Below, piece after piece: positions 9,562 through 16,962 of a DNA stretch of 36,418 nt. Origin of the DNA: Alphaproteobacteria bacterium (GTDB lineage: Bacteria; Pseudomonadota; Alphaproteobacteria; DSM-16000; Inquilinaceae); assembly GCA_009909005.1 (NCBI GenBank), contig JAAAOG010000134.1, forward strand, positions 1-36,418. Direction: 5' to 3'. The notes beneath the pieces are model-generated. The model searched no databases and was not told the DNA's origin. It worked only from the letters and a program-made list of their open reading frames with translations. A program made the translations under genes and the position numbers. The number at the start of each line of letters is the position of its first letter. The stretch's first letter is position 1.

Positions 9562-10323
9562 ATGAAGCTGCTGATCGTCAATCCCAACACCACCGCCGGC
9601 ATGACCGACAAGATTGGCGATGCCGCACGCTCCGTTGCCGCGCCCGGCACCGACATCCTGGCCGTCAACCCGGACAGCGGCCCGGTCAGTATCGAAGGCC
9701 ATTATGACGAGGCGTATTGCGTCCCCGGCCTGTTGGAGGAAATGGCCAGGGGCAAGGCTGCCGGGGTGGATGCCGCCATCGTCGCCTGCTTCGACGATCC
9801 GGGCCTGGGCGCCTGCCGCGAGCTGATGGACGTCCCGGTCCTCGGCATCTGCGAGGCGGCCATGTATGCCGCCGCCATGACCGCCGGCTCCTTTTCGGTG
9901 GTGACGACGCTGAAGCGTGCCACCCCGATCATCGGGGCCCTGGCGCTCCGCTATGGCATGGAGCGGCATTGCCGCAGCATCCGCGCCGCCGAGGTGCCGG
10001 TGCTGGCGTTGGAAGAGCCGGGCAGCGATGCGGCCGACAAGGTGAAGGCCGAGGTCAGGCGGGCGCTGGAGGAAGACGGTGCCGAGGCCGTGCTTCTGGG
10101 GTGCGCCGGCATGGCCGATCTGGCCCGCCGCTTTACCGAGGAGGTCGGGGCGCCGGTGATCGACGGGGTGGCCGCGGCGGTCAAGCTGGCCGAGGGGCTG
10201 GTCGGCCTCGGGCTGAAGACCAGCAAGGCCGGCAGTTTCGCCGCGCCGCGGGCGAAGCCCTATGCGGGCCGCTATGCCGCCATGGCTCCGGGTGCGCCTG
10301 CCGCGGCGCGCGCAGCCGAATAG
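9562..10323 (+). CDS. Asp/Glu/hydantoin racemase family protein
   Basis: This 253-residue cytoplasmic protein belongs to the cofactor-independent Asp/Glu racemase superfamily, closest in appearance to hydantoin racemase (HyuE) and allantoin racemase (HpxA). The start reads MKLLIVNPNTTAGMTD. The two catalytic cysteines are visible at C76 (IVACFDDPG) and C181 (LLGCAGM). Such enzymes interconvert enantiomers of 5-substituted hydantoins or of allantoin so that stereospecific hydrolases can use both. The following PuuE gene makes an allantoin substrate plausible, while the two carbamoylases downstream also fit hydantoins; sequence alone does not decide. I use ATG 9562 rather than an in-frame ATG 11 codons upstream, which would overlap the permease gene. 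Confidence 0.88.
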   Translation: MKLLIVNPNTTAGMTDKIGDAARSVAAPGTDILAVNPDSGPVSIEGHYDEAYCVPGLLEEMARGKAAGVDAAIVACFDDPGLGACRELMDVPVLGICEAAMYAAAMTAGSFSVVTTLKRATPIIGALALRYGMERHCRSIRAAEVPVLALEEPGSDAADKVKAEVRRALEEDGAEAVLLGCAGMADLARRFTEEVGAPVIDGVAAAVKLAEGLVGLGLKTSKAGSFAAPRAKPYAGRYAAMAPGAPAAARAAE

Positions 10324-10334
10324 GGGGTGTGGCC

Positions 10335-11297
10335 ATGACCGTGCCTCTCGGCCCCTACCCCCGCGACATGATCGGCTATGGCCGCACACCGCCGGACCCG
10401 CGCTGGCCCGCGAGCGCGCGGGTCGCGGTGCAGTTCGTGATCAATTACGAGGAGGGCGGGGAGAACACCATTCTGCATGGCGACCCGGCCTCGGAGGCCT
10501 TTCTGTCCGAGATCATCGGCGCGGCCCCGCTGCCCGGCCAGCGCAACCTGAACATGGAATCGATCTACGAATATGGCAGCCGCGCCGGCTTCTGGCGCCT
10601 CCACCGCCTGTTCGCCTCGCGGCAGGTGCCGGTCACCGTCTACGCCGTCGGCATGGCGCTCGCCCGCAACCCGGAGGCCGGCGCCGCCATGGCCGAGGCG
10701 GGCTGGGAGGTGGCGAGCCATGGCTGGCGCTGGATCGACTATCAGGACGTGCCCGAGGCTGTTGAGCGCGACCATATCCGCCTGTCGGTCGAGGCGATCG
10801 CGGCGGCGACGGGCGAGACGCCGGTCGGCTGGTACACCGGCCGGATCAGCCCCAACACGCGGCGGCTGGTCGTCGCGCATGGCGGCTTTCTCTATGACTC
10901 GGACAGCTATGCCGACGATCTGCCCTACTGGGACCACAGCCATGGCCGGCCGCACCTGATCATCCCCTACACGCTCGACACCAACGACATGCGCTTCGCC
11001 ATGGCCCAGGGCTTCAACACCGGCGAGCAGTTCTTCGCCTATCTCCGCGATGCCTTCGACGCCCTCTATGCGGAGGGGGCGGAGGCGCCGAAGATGCTCA
11101 GCATCGGGCTGCATTGCCGGTTGGTGGGGCGGCCCGGGCGGATCGTCGGGCTGGCCCGCTTCCTCGACCATGTGCTCTCGCATGACCGGGTCTGGGTCTG
11201 CCGCCGGGCCGACATCGCCCGGCACTGGCACGCCACCCATCCGCCCGCTGCGCCGCTACCCGATCACAAAGGTGACTGCGATGTCTATTCGGGTTGA
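10335..11297 (+). CDS. puuE: PuuE-type allantoinase (polysaccharide deacetylase family)
   Basis: The 320-residue protein closely follows the cofactor-independent allantoinase PuuE, which opens allantoin to allantoate. Landmarks in order: YPRDMIGYGRTPPDP, VQFVINYEEGGENTILHGD, NLNMESIYEYGSRAGFWRL (~72-90), ASHGWRWIDY (~133-142), GWYTGRISPNTRRL (~171-184), IPYTLDTNDMRF and LSIGLHCRLVGRPGR near the C-terminus. It belongs to the NodB/polysaccharide deacetylase fold. The gene lies 11 bases after the racemase. Uricase, transthyretin-like and OHCU-decarboxylase genes that often accompany puuE are absent here, so either allantoin is imported or the enzyme opens another ureide ring. Confidence 0.88.
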   Translation: MTVPLGPYPRDMIGYGRTPPDPRWPASARVAVQFVINYEEGGENTILHGDPASEAFLSEIIGAAPLPGQRNLNMESIYEYGSRAGFWRLHRLFASRQVPVTVYAVGMALARNPEAGAAMAEAGWEVASHGWRWIDYQDVPEAVERDHIRLSVEAIAAATGETPVGWYTGRISPNTRRLVVAHGGFLYDSDSYADDLPYWDHSHGRPHLIIPYTLDTNDMRFAMAQGFNTGEQFFAYLRDAFDALYAEGAEAPKMLSIGLHCRLVGRPGRIVGLARFLDHVLSHDRVWVCRRADIARHWHATHPPAAPLPDHKGDCDVYSG

Positions 11298-11324
11298 TGA
11301 ACCATCGCCATGAGTACTTCGTCG

Positions 11325-11395
11325 GTCACCCCCGCGGAAGCGGGGGTCCAGAAAGTCAACGGAGAGAACTGGATTCCCGCTTTCGCGGGAATGAC
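11325..11395. repeat. Palindromic repeat, copy 2 of 3
   Basis: Same design as copies 1 and 3: GTCA-bounded, with an ACCCCCGCGGAAGCGGGGGT hairpin, a short spacer and an ATTCCCGCTTTCGCGGGAAT hairpin ending in ATGACAGG. It fills most of the gap between puuE and the acetyltransferase gene. Confidence 0.85.
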
Positions 11396-11481
11396 AGGAA
11401 AGGATTGAGTGGTCCGACCATGACTCAAGACCCGTCCAGTCGGATCTCTGCCAGCCTGAGCGGGCCGGGCGGAGAGGCGCT

Positions 11482-12360
11482 ATGACCGTGAACGAGGCGC
11501 CGGGCGGGTTCACCGTCCGCCCGATGACGGCGGCGGAGGTCGCGCTGGCCGTCGACTGGGCCGCGGCCGAAGGCTGGAACCCGGGCCATCACGATGCCGC
11601 GCTGTTCCATGCCGTCGATCCGGACGGCTTCCTCATCGGGCTTGCCGACGGGCAGCCGGCCGCCGTGATCTCCGTCGTCAACTACACCGCCGACTTTGCC
11701 TTTCTGGGCTTGTACATCGCCCATCCGGAGACGCGCGGCCGCGGCTTCGGCTGGCGCACCTGGCAGGCCGGGATTGCCGATGCCGGCGACCGCCTGATCG
11801 GCCTGGACGGCGTCGTCGCCGAGCAGGACAGCTACCGCAAATCCGGGTTCCGGCTGGCCTATCGCAATATCCGCTACAGCGGCGCCGTCGCCGTGCCGGA
11901 TGCCGGGCCGCGGGCCGGGACGCCGGCCGGGACGCTGGTTCCCTTGACCGGGGTGCCGATCGACGCGATCGCTTCGCTTGACGCCGCGGTGTTTCCCGTG
12001 GCGCGCCCGGCATTCCTCGACGCCTGGGTGTCCGCACCGGGCCATATCGGCCTGGGCCTGGAGCGGGACGGCGCACTTGCGGGCTTCGGCGTGCTGCGAC
12101 CGTGTCGGACAGGGTACAAGCTCGCCCCCCTGATCGCGCCTGACGAGCCGGCGGCGGAGGCGCTTTTCCTCGGTCTTGCAAGCGCGGCCGGCGGGGCGCC
12201 GCTGGCGATGGACGTGCCGGAGCCCAACCCGGCCGCCATCGCCCTTGTCACGCGCCATGGTTTGCAGCCGGTGTTCGAGACCGCGCGCATGTACACCGGC
12301 CCGGTCCCGGCTCTGGCGCTGGACCGCCTGTTCGGCGTCATGTCATTCGAGCTGGGGTGA
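11482..12360 (+). CDS. GNAT-family N-acetyltransferase, two-domain
   Basis: A 292-residue cytoplasmic acetyltransferase. The N-terminal GNAT domain (about 10-140) carries the acetyl-CoA pyrophosphate loop TRGRGFGWRTW (residues 84-94), preceded by strand FAFLGLYIAHP. The C-terminal half (about 155-290) resembles the YitH/HolE-type domain: DAAVFPVARPAFLDAW, then GYKLAPLIAPDEPAAEAL and PNPAAIALVTRHGL, ending with a conserved-type ETARMYTGP segment. The acceptor is not predictable. Its place among ureide and carbamoyl-amino-acid genes suggests it acetylates an amine or amino acid product, or detoxifies an analogue. An ATG follows a GGAGAGG ribosome site. Confidence 0.87.
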   Translation: MTVNEAPGGFTVRPMTAAEVALAVDWAAAEGWNPGHHDAALFHAVDPDGFLIGLADGQPAAVISVVNYTADFAFLGLYIAHPETRGRGFGWRTWQAGIADAGDRLIGLDGVVAEQDSYRKSGFRLAYRNIRYSGAVAVPDAGPRAGTPAGTLVPLTGVPIDAIASLDAAVFPVARPAFLDAWVSAPGHIGLGLERDGALAGFGVLRPCRTGYKLAPLIAPDEPAAEALFLGLASAAGGAPLAMDVPEPNPAAIALVTRHGLQPVFETARMYTGPVPALALDRLFGVMSFELG

Positions 12361-12395
12361 GGGGAGTTGAGCATGCACTCGAGCAACGGAGCTGA

Positions 12396-12491
12396 ATTCA
12401 AACCGCCCGCGCTGCCTTCGGCGTCGTGATCGACAACGGCCGGGTGGACGAGACCGCAACCGCCGCCCTGCGCGCCGCCCGCAACGTGTGA
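12396..12491 (+). pseudogene. Probable C-terminal remnant of hydantoinase B (hyuB-like)
   Basis: An open segment without a start codon ends at TGA 12489-12491 and translates as ...ARAAFGVVIDNGRVDETATA followed by ALRAARNV. The pattern (aromatic)-GVVI-x-x-G-x-VD-x-x-AT-x-x-LRA is, as I recall it, the C-terminal tail of hydantoinase B/oxoprolinase subunits. The frame is closed upstream by TGA at 12393, and nothing else of a HyuB gene is found nearby, so the rest appears deleted. An 18-codon frame from ATG 12373 overlaps it and is not credible. The assignment depends on about 30 residues, so it is tentative. Confidence 0.45.
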
Positions 12492-12518
12492 AACACGAGA
12501 AAGACCGAGCCACCAACC

Positions 12519-13787
12519 ATGCACAATCTGCGTATCGATGCCGAGCGGCTGTGGGACAGCCTGATGGAGACCGCCAGGATCGGCGCGACAGCCAAGGGCG
12601 GCATCCGCCGGCTGACCCTGAGCGAAGAGGACAAGGCGGTTCGCGACTGGTTCAAGGCGGCGTGCGAGGCGATCGGCTGCACCGTCAGCTGGGACGACAT
12701 GGGCAACATGTATGCCGTCTATCCCGGCAAGCATCCCGACCGGTTGCCGATCGCCATGGGCTCGCATCTCGACACCCAGCCGACCGGCGGCAAGTTCGAC
12801 GGCGTGCTCGGCGTCCTCGCCGGGCTGGAGGTGCTGCGCACGCTGCACGATGCCGGCTACGAACCAGACACCCCGCTGATGCTGGTCAACTGGACGAACG
12901 AGGAGGGCGCGCGCTACCAGCCGAGCATGATGGGCTCCGCCGTCTATGCCGGCGCGCTGACCCGGGAGCGATGCTACGACCAGACCGACGGCGACGGCGT
13001 GCGCTTCGAGGACGCGCTGGAGGCCATCGGCTACAAGGGCGAGACGCCGGCGGGCCCTGAGACGGGGGCGCCCGGCTTTGCCGGCATGTTCGAGCTGCAT
13101 ATCGAGCAGGGCCCGATCCTGGAAGCCGAGGACAGGACCATCGGTGTCGTGACCGGCATTCAGGGCATGCGCTGGTACAAGGTGTTTCTGACCGGCAAGG
13201 AGAACCATGCCGGCACCACGCCCATGCATCTGCGCCAGGACGCCATGGTCGGCGCGGCCAGGCTGACCCTGGCGGTCAACGAGATCGCCCGATCCTATGA
13301 GGGCCGCGCGGTCGGCACCGTCGGGCGCATCGAGATCCGCCCGGGGTCGCCCAATGTCGTGCCGGGCGACGTGTTCTTCACCGTCGATTTCCGCTCGCCC
13401 GATGCCGCCATCCTCGACGCGATGGAGGCCGGGTTCCGCGAGGTGGCCGATGCCGTCACGGCGGAGCACGGTCTGGGCATCGACGTCCAGAAGGTGAGCG
13501 ACAGCCCGCCGGTGACCTTCGACGGTGCCGCGATCGACGCGGTGCGGGCCTCTGCCGACTCGCTCGGCTACAGCCATCGCGAGATGCTGAGCGGCGCCGG
13601 CCATGATGCCGGCTATGCCGCCTATGTCGCGCCGACCGCGATGATCTTCGTGCCGTGCAAGGACGGCCTCAGCCATAACGAGCTGGAGGACGCCACGGCC
13701 GCGCACTGCGCCGCCGGCGCCAATGTGCTGCTGCAGGCGGTGCTGGCGCGTGCCAATGCCGCCGATGCGGCCCCCGACACGCGATAG
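12519..13787 (+). CDS. M20 Zn-dependent N-carbamoyl-amino-acid / allantoate amidohydrolase
   Basis: This 422-residue M20-family metallohydrolase belongs to the L-carbamoylase, beta-ureidopropionase and allantoate amidohydrolase branch. Metal and catalytic signatures: GSHLDTQPTGGKFDG (H83, D94), NWTNEEGARYQPSM (E128/E129), FELHIEQGPILE (~196-208), the dimerisation-domain GKENHAGTTPM, and the late histidine segment GAGHDAGYAAYVAPTAMIF. It would release CO2 and ammonia from an N-carbamoyl group. Next to puuE it could act on allantoate; next to the racemase it could be an L-carbamoylase. The substrate residue set cannot be resolved by eye. It starts at ATG 12519, just after the putative hyuB remnant. 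Confidence 0.9.
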   Translation: MHNLRIDAERLWDSLMETARIGATAKGGIRRLTLSEEDKAVRDWFKAACEAIGCTVSWDDMGNMYAVYPGKHPDRLPIAMGSHLDTQPTGGKFDGVLGVLAGLEVLRTLHDAGYEPDTPLMLVNWTNEEGARYQPSMMGSAVYAGALTRERCYDQTDGDGVRFEDALEAIGYKGETPAGPETGAPGFAGMFELHIEQGPILEAEDRTIGVVTGIQGMRWYKVFLTGKENHAGTTPMHLRQDAMVGAARLTLAVNEIARSYEGRAVGTVGRIEIRPGSPNVVPGDVFFTVDFRSPDAAILDAMEAGFREVADAVTAEHGLGIDVQKVSDSPPVTFDGAAIDAVRASADSLGYSHREMLSGAGHDAGYAAYVAPTAMIFVPCKDGLSHNELEDATAAHCAAGANVLLQAVLARANAADAAPDTR

Positions 13788-13800
13788 GGTGGACCCGTAG

Positions 13801-14355
13801 GTGGCAGAGAGAAACGGGGGTCCGCGGTTGCAGCGCCTGGGGCTGGTCGCCGGGAGCGCCAGCCGGCACCTCAACCGCTGGGTCGAGTATGCCTGTGCGG
13901 CCCTGGCGGTGGTGCTCGTGCTGACGGTCTGGCTGGGCGTGTTCGTGCGCTATGTCTGGCCGCTCCCGATCACCTTCACCGAAGAGGCGGCACGCTATCT
14001 GATGATCTGGATGGCGCTGCTGGCGGTCTCCTGCGGGGTCGCGCGGCGCGAGCATATCGGCGTGACGCTGCTGTTCGACCGTCTGCCGCAGCGCCTGCGG
14101 CGCCCGGGCGTGGTGACGCTTGACCTCGTCGTCATCGGCTTTTTCGCGGTCATCCTGTGGTTCGGCATCGGCTTTGCCGAGAAGGGCCAGACGCGCCTCA
14201 CCATGATCTACGGCGCATCGAAATTCCTGCCCTATCTGGCGGTGCCGGTGGCCGCGGCTCTGGCCATGGTGCAGGGCCTGCTGGTGCTCGTCCGCGACGC
14301 CACGGCACCCGAGCCGCCCTCCGACCTCGCCGAGAGCCATCTGGAGCTGCGCTGA
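13801..14355 (+). CDS. TRAP transporter small permease (DctQ type)
   Basis: A 184-residue protein with four membrane segments, the small subunit of a tripartite ATP-independent periplasmic transporter. Segments are visible at about residues 24-43 (YACAALAVVLVLTVWLGVFV), 60-80 (YLMIWMALLAVSCGVARREH, with the family's R-R/K-x-E-H-I), 105-125 and 150-170. The start is GTG at 13801, 13 bases after the hydrolase stop. Its TGA overlaps the large-permease ATG by one base (TGATG), indicating translational coupling. Confidence 0.9.
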   Translation: MAERNGGPRLQRLGLVAGSASRHLNRWVEYACAALAVVLVLTVWLGVFVRYVWPLPITFTEEAARYLMIWMALLAVSCGVARREHIGVTLLFDRLPQRLRRPGVVTLDLVVIGFFAVILWFGIGFAEKGQTRLTMIYGASKFLPYLAVPVAAALAMVQGLLVLVRDATAPEPPSDLAESHLELR

Positions 14356-15632
14356 TGCTGGCCGTCGGGCTGTCCTTCTTTCTGCTGCTCGTCACCAGCC
14401 TGCCGGTGGCCTATGTGCTGGGCATCGCCGGGCTGATCGGGCTGGCCGGCATCGGCCCGCGCTATCTGGCCATGGCGCCGGACCGGCTGTTCGGCGGACT
14501 GGACCTGTTCCCCTTCCTGGCCATGCCGTTCTTCATCCTTGCGGGCGAGATCATGAACCGCACCGGCATCACCGAGCGGCTGATCGAATTCGCCCGGGCG
14601 CTGGTCGGCTTCCTGCGCGGCGGGCTCGCCCATACCAACATGGTGGCGAGCGTCTTCTTCGCCGGCATCACCGGCGCGGCCACCGCCGATGCCGCCGCCT
14701 TCGGCAACACCATGGTGCCGGCGATGGTGCGCCAGGGCTATAGCCGGCCCTTCGCCTGCGCGGTCACGGCCGCCGGCTCGATCATCGGGCCGACCATCCC
14801 GCCCTCGACGTTGATGGTGATCTACGGCTCGATCATGGGCGTGTCGATCGCCGGGCTGTTCGCCGCGGGCATCCTGCCGGGGCTCCTGATCTGTATCGCC
14901 TGCATGCTGGTGATCGCCTTGCTGGGCGCCCGGCTCGGCCTGCCGAAGAGCGAGGCCGGCTTCCAGACGGCTCTGGTCCTCCGTTCCTTCCGGCGCAGTC
15001 TGCCGGCGCTGGTGCTGCCGGTGTTCATCCTGGGCGCCATTCTGGGCGGCGTGACCACGCCGACGGAGGCGGCGTCGATCGCGGTGCTCTATGCGCTGGT
15101 GGTCGGCGGCCTGCTCTATCGCCGGCTGACCTGGCGCGACCTGCTGGAGATGCTGGTGCGCACCGCCCGGATCACCGGCATCATCTTCTTCATCATCGCG
15201 ACCGCCTCGATCCTCGGCTGGTGGATGACCTTCAACCAGGTGCCGCAGGCGATCGCCGAAGGGTTCCTGGCCGTATCGAACGAGCCCGGGATCATCATTG
15301 CGATGGTCCTGCTGCTGCTCCTTCTGATCGGCATGTTCATGGACATCAACGCCGCGCTGATCATCCTGGCGCCGGTCCTGGCGCCGCTGACCGTGGCGAT
15401 CGGGCTCGATCCGGTTCATGCCGGCGTGATGATCATTCTGGCGCTCAACATTTCGCTGATGACGCCGCCGGTCGGCGCCTGCCTGTTCGTTCTGGCCTCG
15501 GTCACCGGCGAACGGGTCGAGCGCATCGCCGGCGCGCTCATTCCCTTTCTTGCGGTGGAGGTTCTGATCCTGATCGCCATCGCCTATTGGCCGGACCTCA
15601 CCCTGACCATCCCGAGACTGCTCGGGCTGTAG
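14355..15632 (+). CDS. TRAP transporter large permease (DctM type)
   Basis: A 425-residue inner-membrane protein with about 12 hydrophobic segments, the ion-coupled transport subunit of the TRAP system. Family landmarks: LDLFPFLAMPFFILAGEIMN near residue 55, GITGAATADAAAFGNTMVPA near 105, GSIIGPTIPPSTLMVIYGS near 140, and late GMFMDINAALIILAPVLAP with ISLMTPPVGACLFV. Na+- or H+-driven uptake is family knowledge. It is coupled to dctQ by a one-base overlap, while the binding protein follows after an intervening palindromic repeat. Confidence 0.94.
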   Translation: MLAVGLSFFLLLVTSLPVAYVLGIAGLIGLAGIGPRYLAMAPDRLFGGLDLFPFLAMPFFILAGEIMNRTGITERLIEFARALVGFLRGGLAHTNMVASVFFAGITGAATADAAAFGNTMVPAMVRQGYSRPFACAVTAAGSIIGPTIPPSTLMVIYGSIMGVSIAGLFAAGILPGLLICIACMLVIALLGARLGLPKSEAGFQTALVLRSFRRSLPALVLPVFILGAILGGVTTPTEAASIAVLYALVVGGLLYRRLTWRDLLEMLVRTARITGIIFFIIATASILGWWMTFNQVPQAIAEGFLAVSNEPGIIIAMVLLLLLLIGMFMDINAALIILAPVLAPLTVAIGLDPVHAGVMIILALNISLMTPPVGACLFVLASVTGERVERIAGALIPFLAVEVLILIAIAYWPDLTLTIPRLLGL

Positions 15633-15683
15633 CGGGAATGAAGGAGAACGCCACACTGAGCAGGCCCAACCGCCCCCTCATCT

Positions 15684-15754
15684 GTCATCCCCGCGTAAGC
15701 GGGGATCCAGAAAATCAACCGATGGCCCTGGATTCCCGCTTCCGCGGGAATGAC
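15684..15754. repeat. Palindromic repeat, copy 3 of 3
   Basis: A GTCATCCCCGCGTAAGCGGG hairpin, a spacer and an ATTCCCGCTTCCGCGGGAAT hairpin ending ATGACAGG. It lies between the TRAP large permease and the TRAP binding protein, like copy 1 which lies between ABC binding protein and permease. Confidence 0.85.
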
Positions 15755-15787
15755 AGGACTGGTTCAACAAGAAGGAGTCCTTTGACC

Positions 15788-16834
15788 ATGACCCGTACGC
15801 TAACCGCCACGCTGGCCGGCGCCGTTTCGGCCCTCGCGCTTCTGGCCGGCCCCGGCCCGGCCGCCGCGCAGGACACCGTCCTCCGCCTGGCGCACCTGAA
15901 CCCGGCCGATCCCTTCGAAAGCCATTCCGGCGCCATGGCTGCGGTGTTCAAATCGCTGGTCGAGGCCGGCACCAATGGCAGCATCGAGGTGCAGCTGTTC
16001 CCGAACGGCCAGCTCGGCCAGGATGCCGACGTCATCGGCCAGGTGCGCGACGGCCTGGTCGAAGCCACGATCTCCTCCGCCGGCGGGGTCGCCCAGCATT
16101 ATCCGCTGGTCGGCGTGTTCGACGTGCCGTTCGCCTTCCCGAACATCGCGGTGGCGCACGAGGTGATGGACCTGTCGAGCAGCTTCGGCCAGACCTTCGC
16201 CGCCGATGTCGAGGAGGAGACCGGCATGAAGGTGATCGGCCTGCTGGACAGCGGCGGATTCTTCGCGCTGACCAACTCCGAGCGGCCGATCGAGAGCGTC
16301 GACGACATGGAGGGCCTGCGCATCCGCACCATGACCCTGCCGACCCATGAGGCGATCATTTCCTCGCTCGGCGGCCAGCCGACCCCGCTGCCCTGGGCGG
16401 AAGTCTACACGGCGCTGCAGACCGGCGTGGCCGACGGCCAGATGAACCCGATCCCGATCATCGCCTTCGCCAATTTCGACGAGGTGCAGGGTTATCTGTC
16501 GCTCACCAATCACATCATCACGCCCTATGTCTGGCTGATGAACGGCGACTTCTACGACAACCTGACCGAAGAAGAGCGCTATGTCGTCGACTATGCCGCC
16601 CGGGTGGCGGTCGATGCCGGCCGCGGCGTCAGCCGGGTGATCGAGGCCTCGGAGAACGGCCTGCCGGCGCTCGCCGCCTCTATGGAAGTCAACGCGGTCG
16701 CGCCCGAGGAGCTGGCCCGCTTTGCCGAAGCCAGCCAGCCGGCCGTGGTGGCGCTGATCGAGGAGCGCTTCGGCGAGGAGGGCACGGCCATGCTTGACGC
16801 CTTGATGACGGCCATCGAAGAGGCGCAGGAGTAA
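15788..16834 (+). CDS. TRAP transporter substrate-binding protein (DctP type)
   Basis: A 348-residue periplasmic binding protein. A signal peptide covers about residues 1-26 (LAGAVSALALLAGPGPAAAQ). The mature protein begins DTVLRLAHLNPADPFESH and shows DctP-family features: IEVQLFPNGQLGQDADVIGQ, the ligand-arginine region MEGLRIRTM (family knowledge: this Arg usually binds a carboxylate), WAEVYTALQTGVADGQ (~200-215) and a long C-terminal helix. AAGGAG lies eight bases before the ATG. The conserved Arg implies a carboxylated ligand such as an N-carbamoyl amino acid or allantoate (inference). Confidence 0.94.
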   Translation: MTRTLTATLAGAVSALALLAGPGPAAAQDTVLRLAHLNPADPFESHSGAMAAVFKSLVEAGTNGSIEVQLFPNGQLGQDADVIGQVRDGLVEATISSAGGVAQHYPLVGVFDVPFAFPNIAVAHEVMDLSSSFGQTFAADVEEETGMKVIGLLDSGGFFALTNSERPIESVDDMEGLRIRTMTLPTHEAIISSLGGQPTPLPWAEVYTALQTGVADGQMNPIPIIAFANFDEVQGYLSLTNHIITPYVWLMNGDFYDNLTEEERYVVDYAARVAVDAGRGVSRVIEASENGLPALAASMEVNAVAPEELARFAEASQPAVVALIEERFGEEGTAMLDALMTAIEEAQE

Positions 16835-16837
16835 AAG

Positions 16838-16945
16838 AAGCCTCCGGCGGCCAGAGGGACTCGGTCCCTCTGGACTCCCGCTCTCTTGATGGAATGGGAT
16901 TGCAAAGGGCCCCCGGCCCTTTGCCCGCCGGAGGCACTTTTTCTT
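16838..16945. repeat. Compound palindrome with possible terminator
   Basis: An outer 11-bp stem, GCCTCCGGCGG (16840-16850) with CCGCCGGAGGC (16925-16935), encloses two inner hairpins: CCAGAGGGA/TCCCTCTGG at 16851-16873 and GCAAAGGGCC/GGCCCTTTGC at 16902-16924. A T-rich run (ACTTTTTCTT) follows at 16936-16945. The cruciform-like layout suggests a mobile intergenic repeat, and the T run could make it a rho-independent terminator separating the TRAP genes from the ammonia-lyase gene. Confidence 0.7.
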
Positions 16946-16962
16946 AAACGGGCCCTTATCCA

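Noticed and set aside
7728-9668. A 646-codon minus-strand frame opposite the two ABC permease genes
   Set aside because: Its histidine/aspartate/glutamine-rich composition is the known antisense image of membrane-protein genes.
11874-13874. A 666-codon minus-strand frame across the acetyltransferase and M20 genes
   Set aside because: It mirrors real plus-strand genes and its translation has no recognisable domain.
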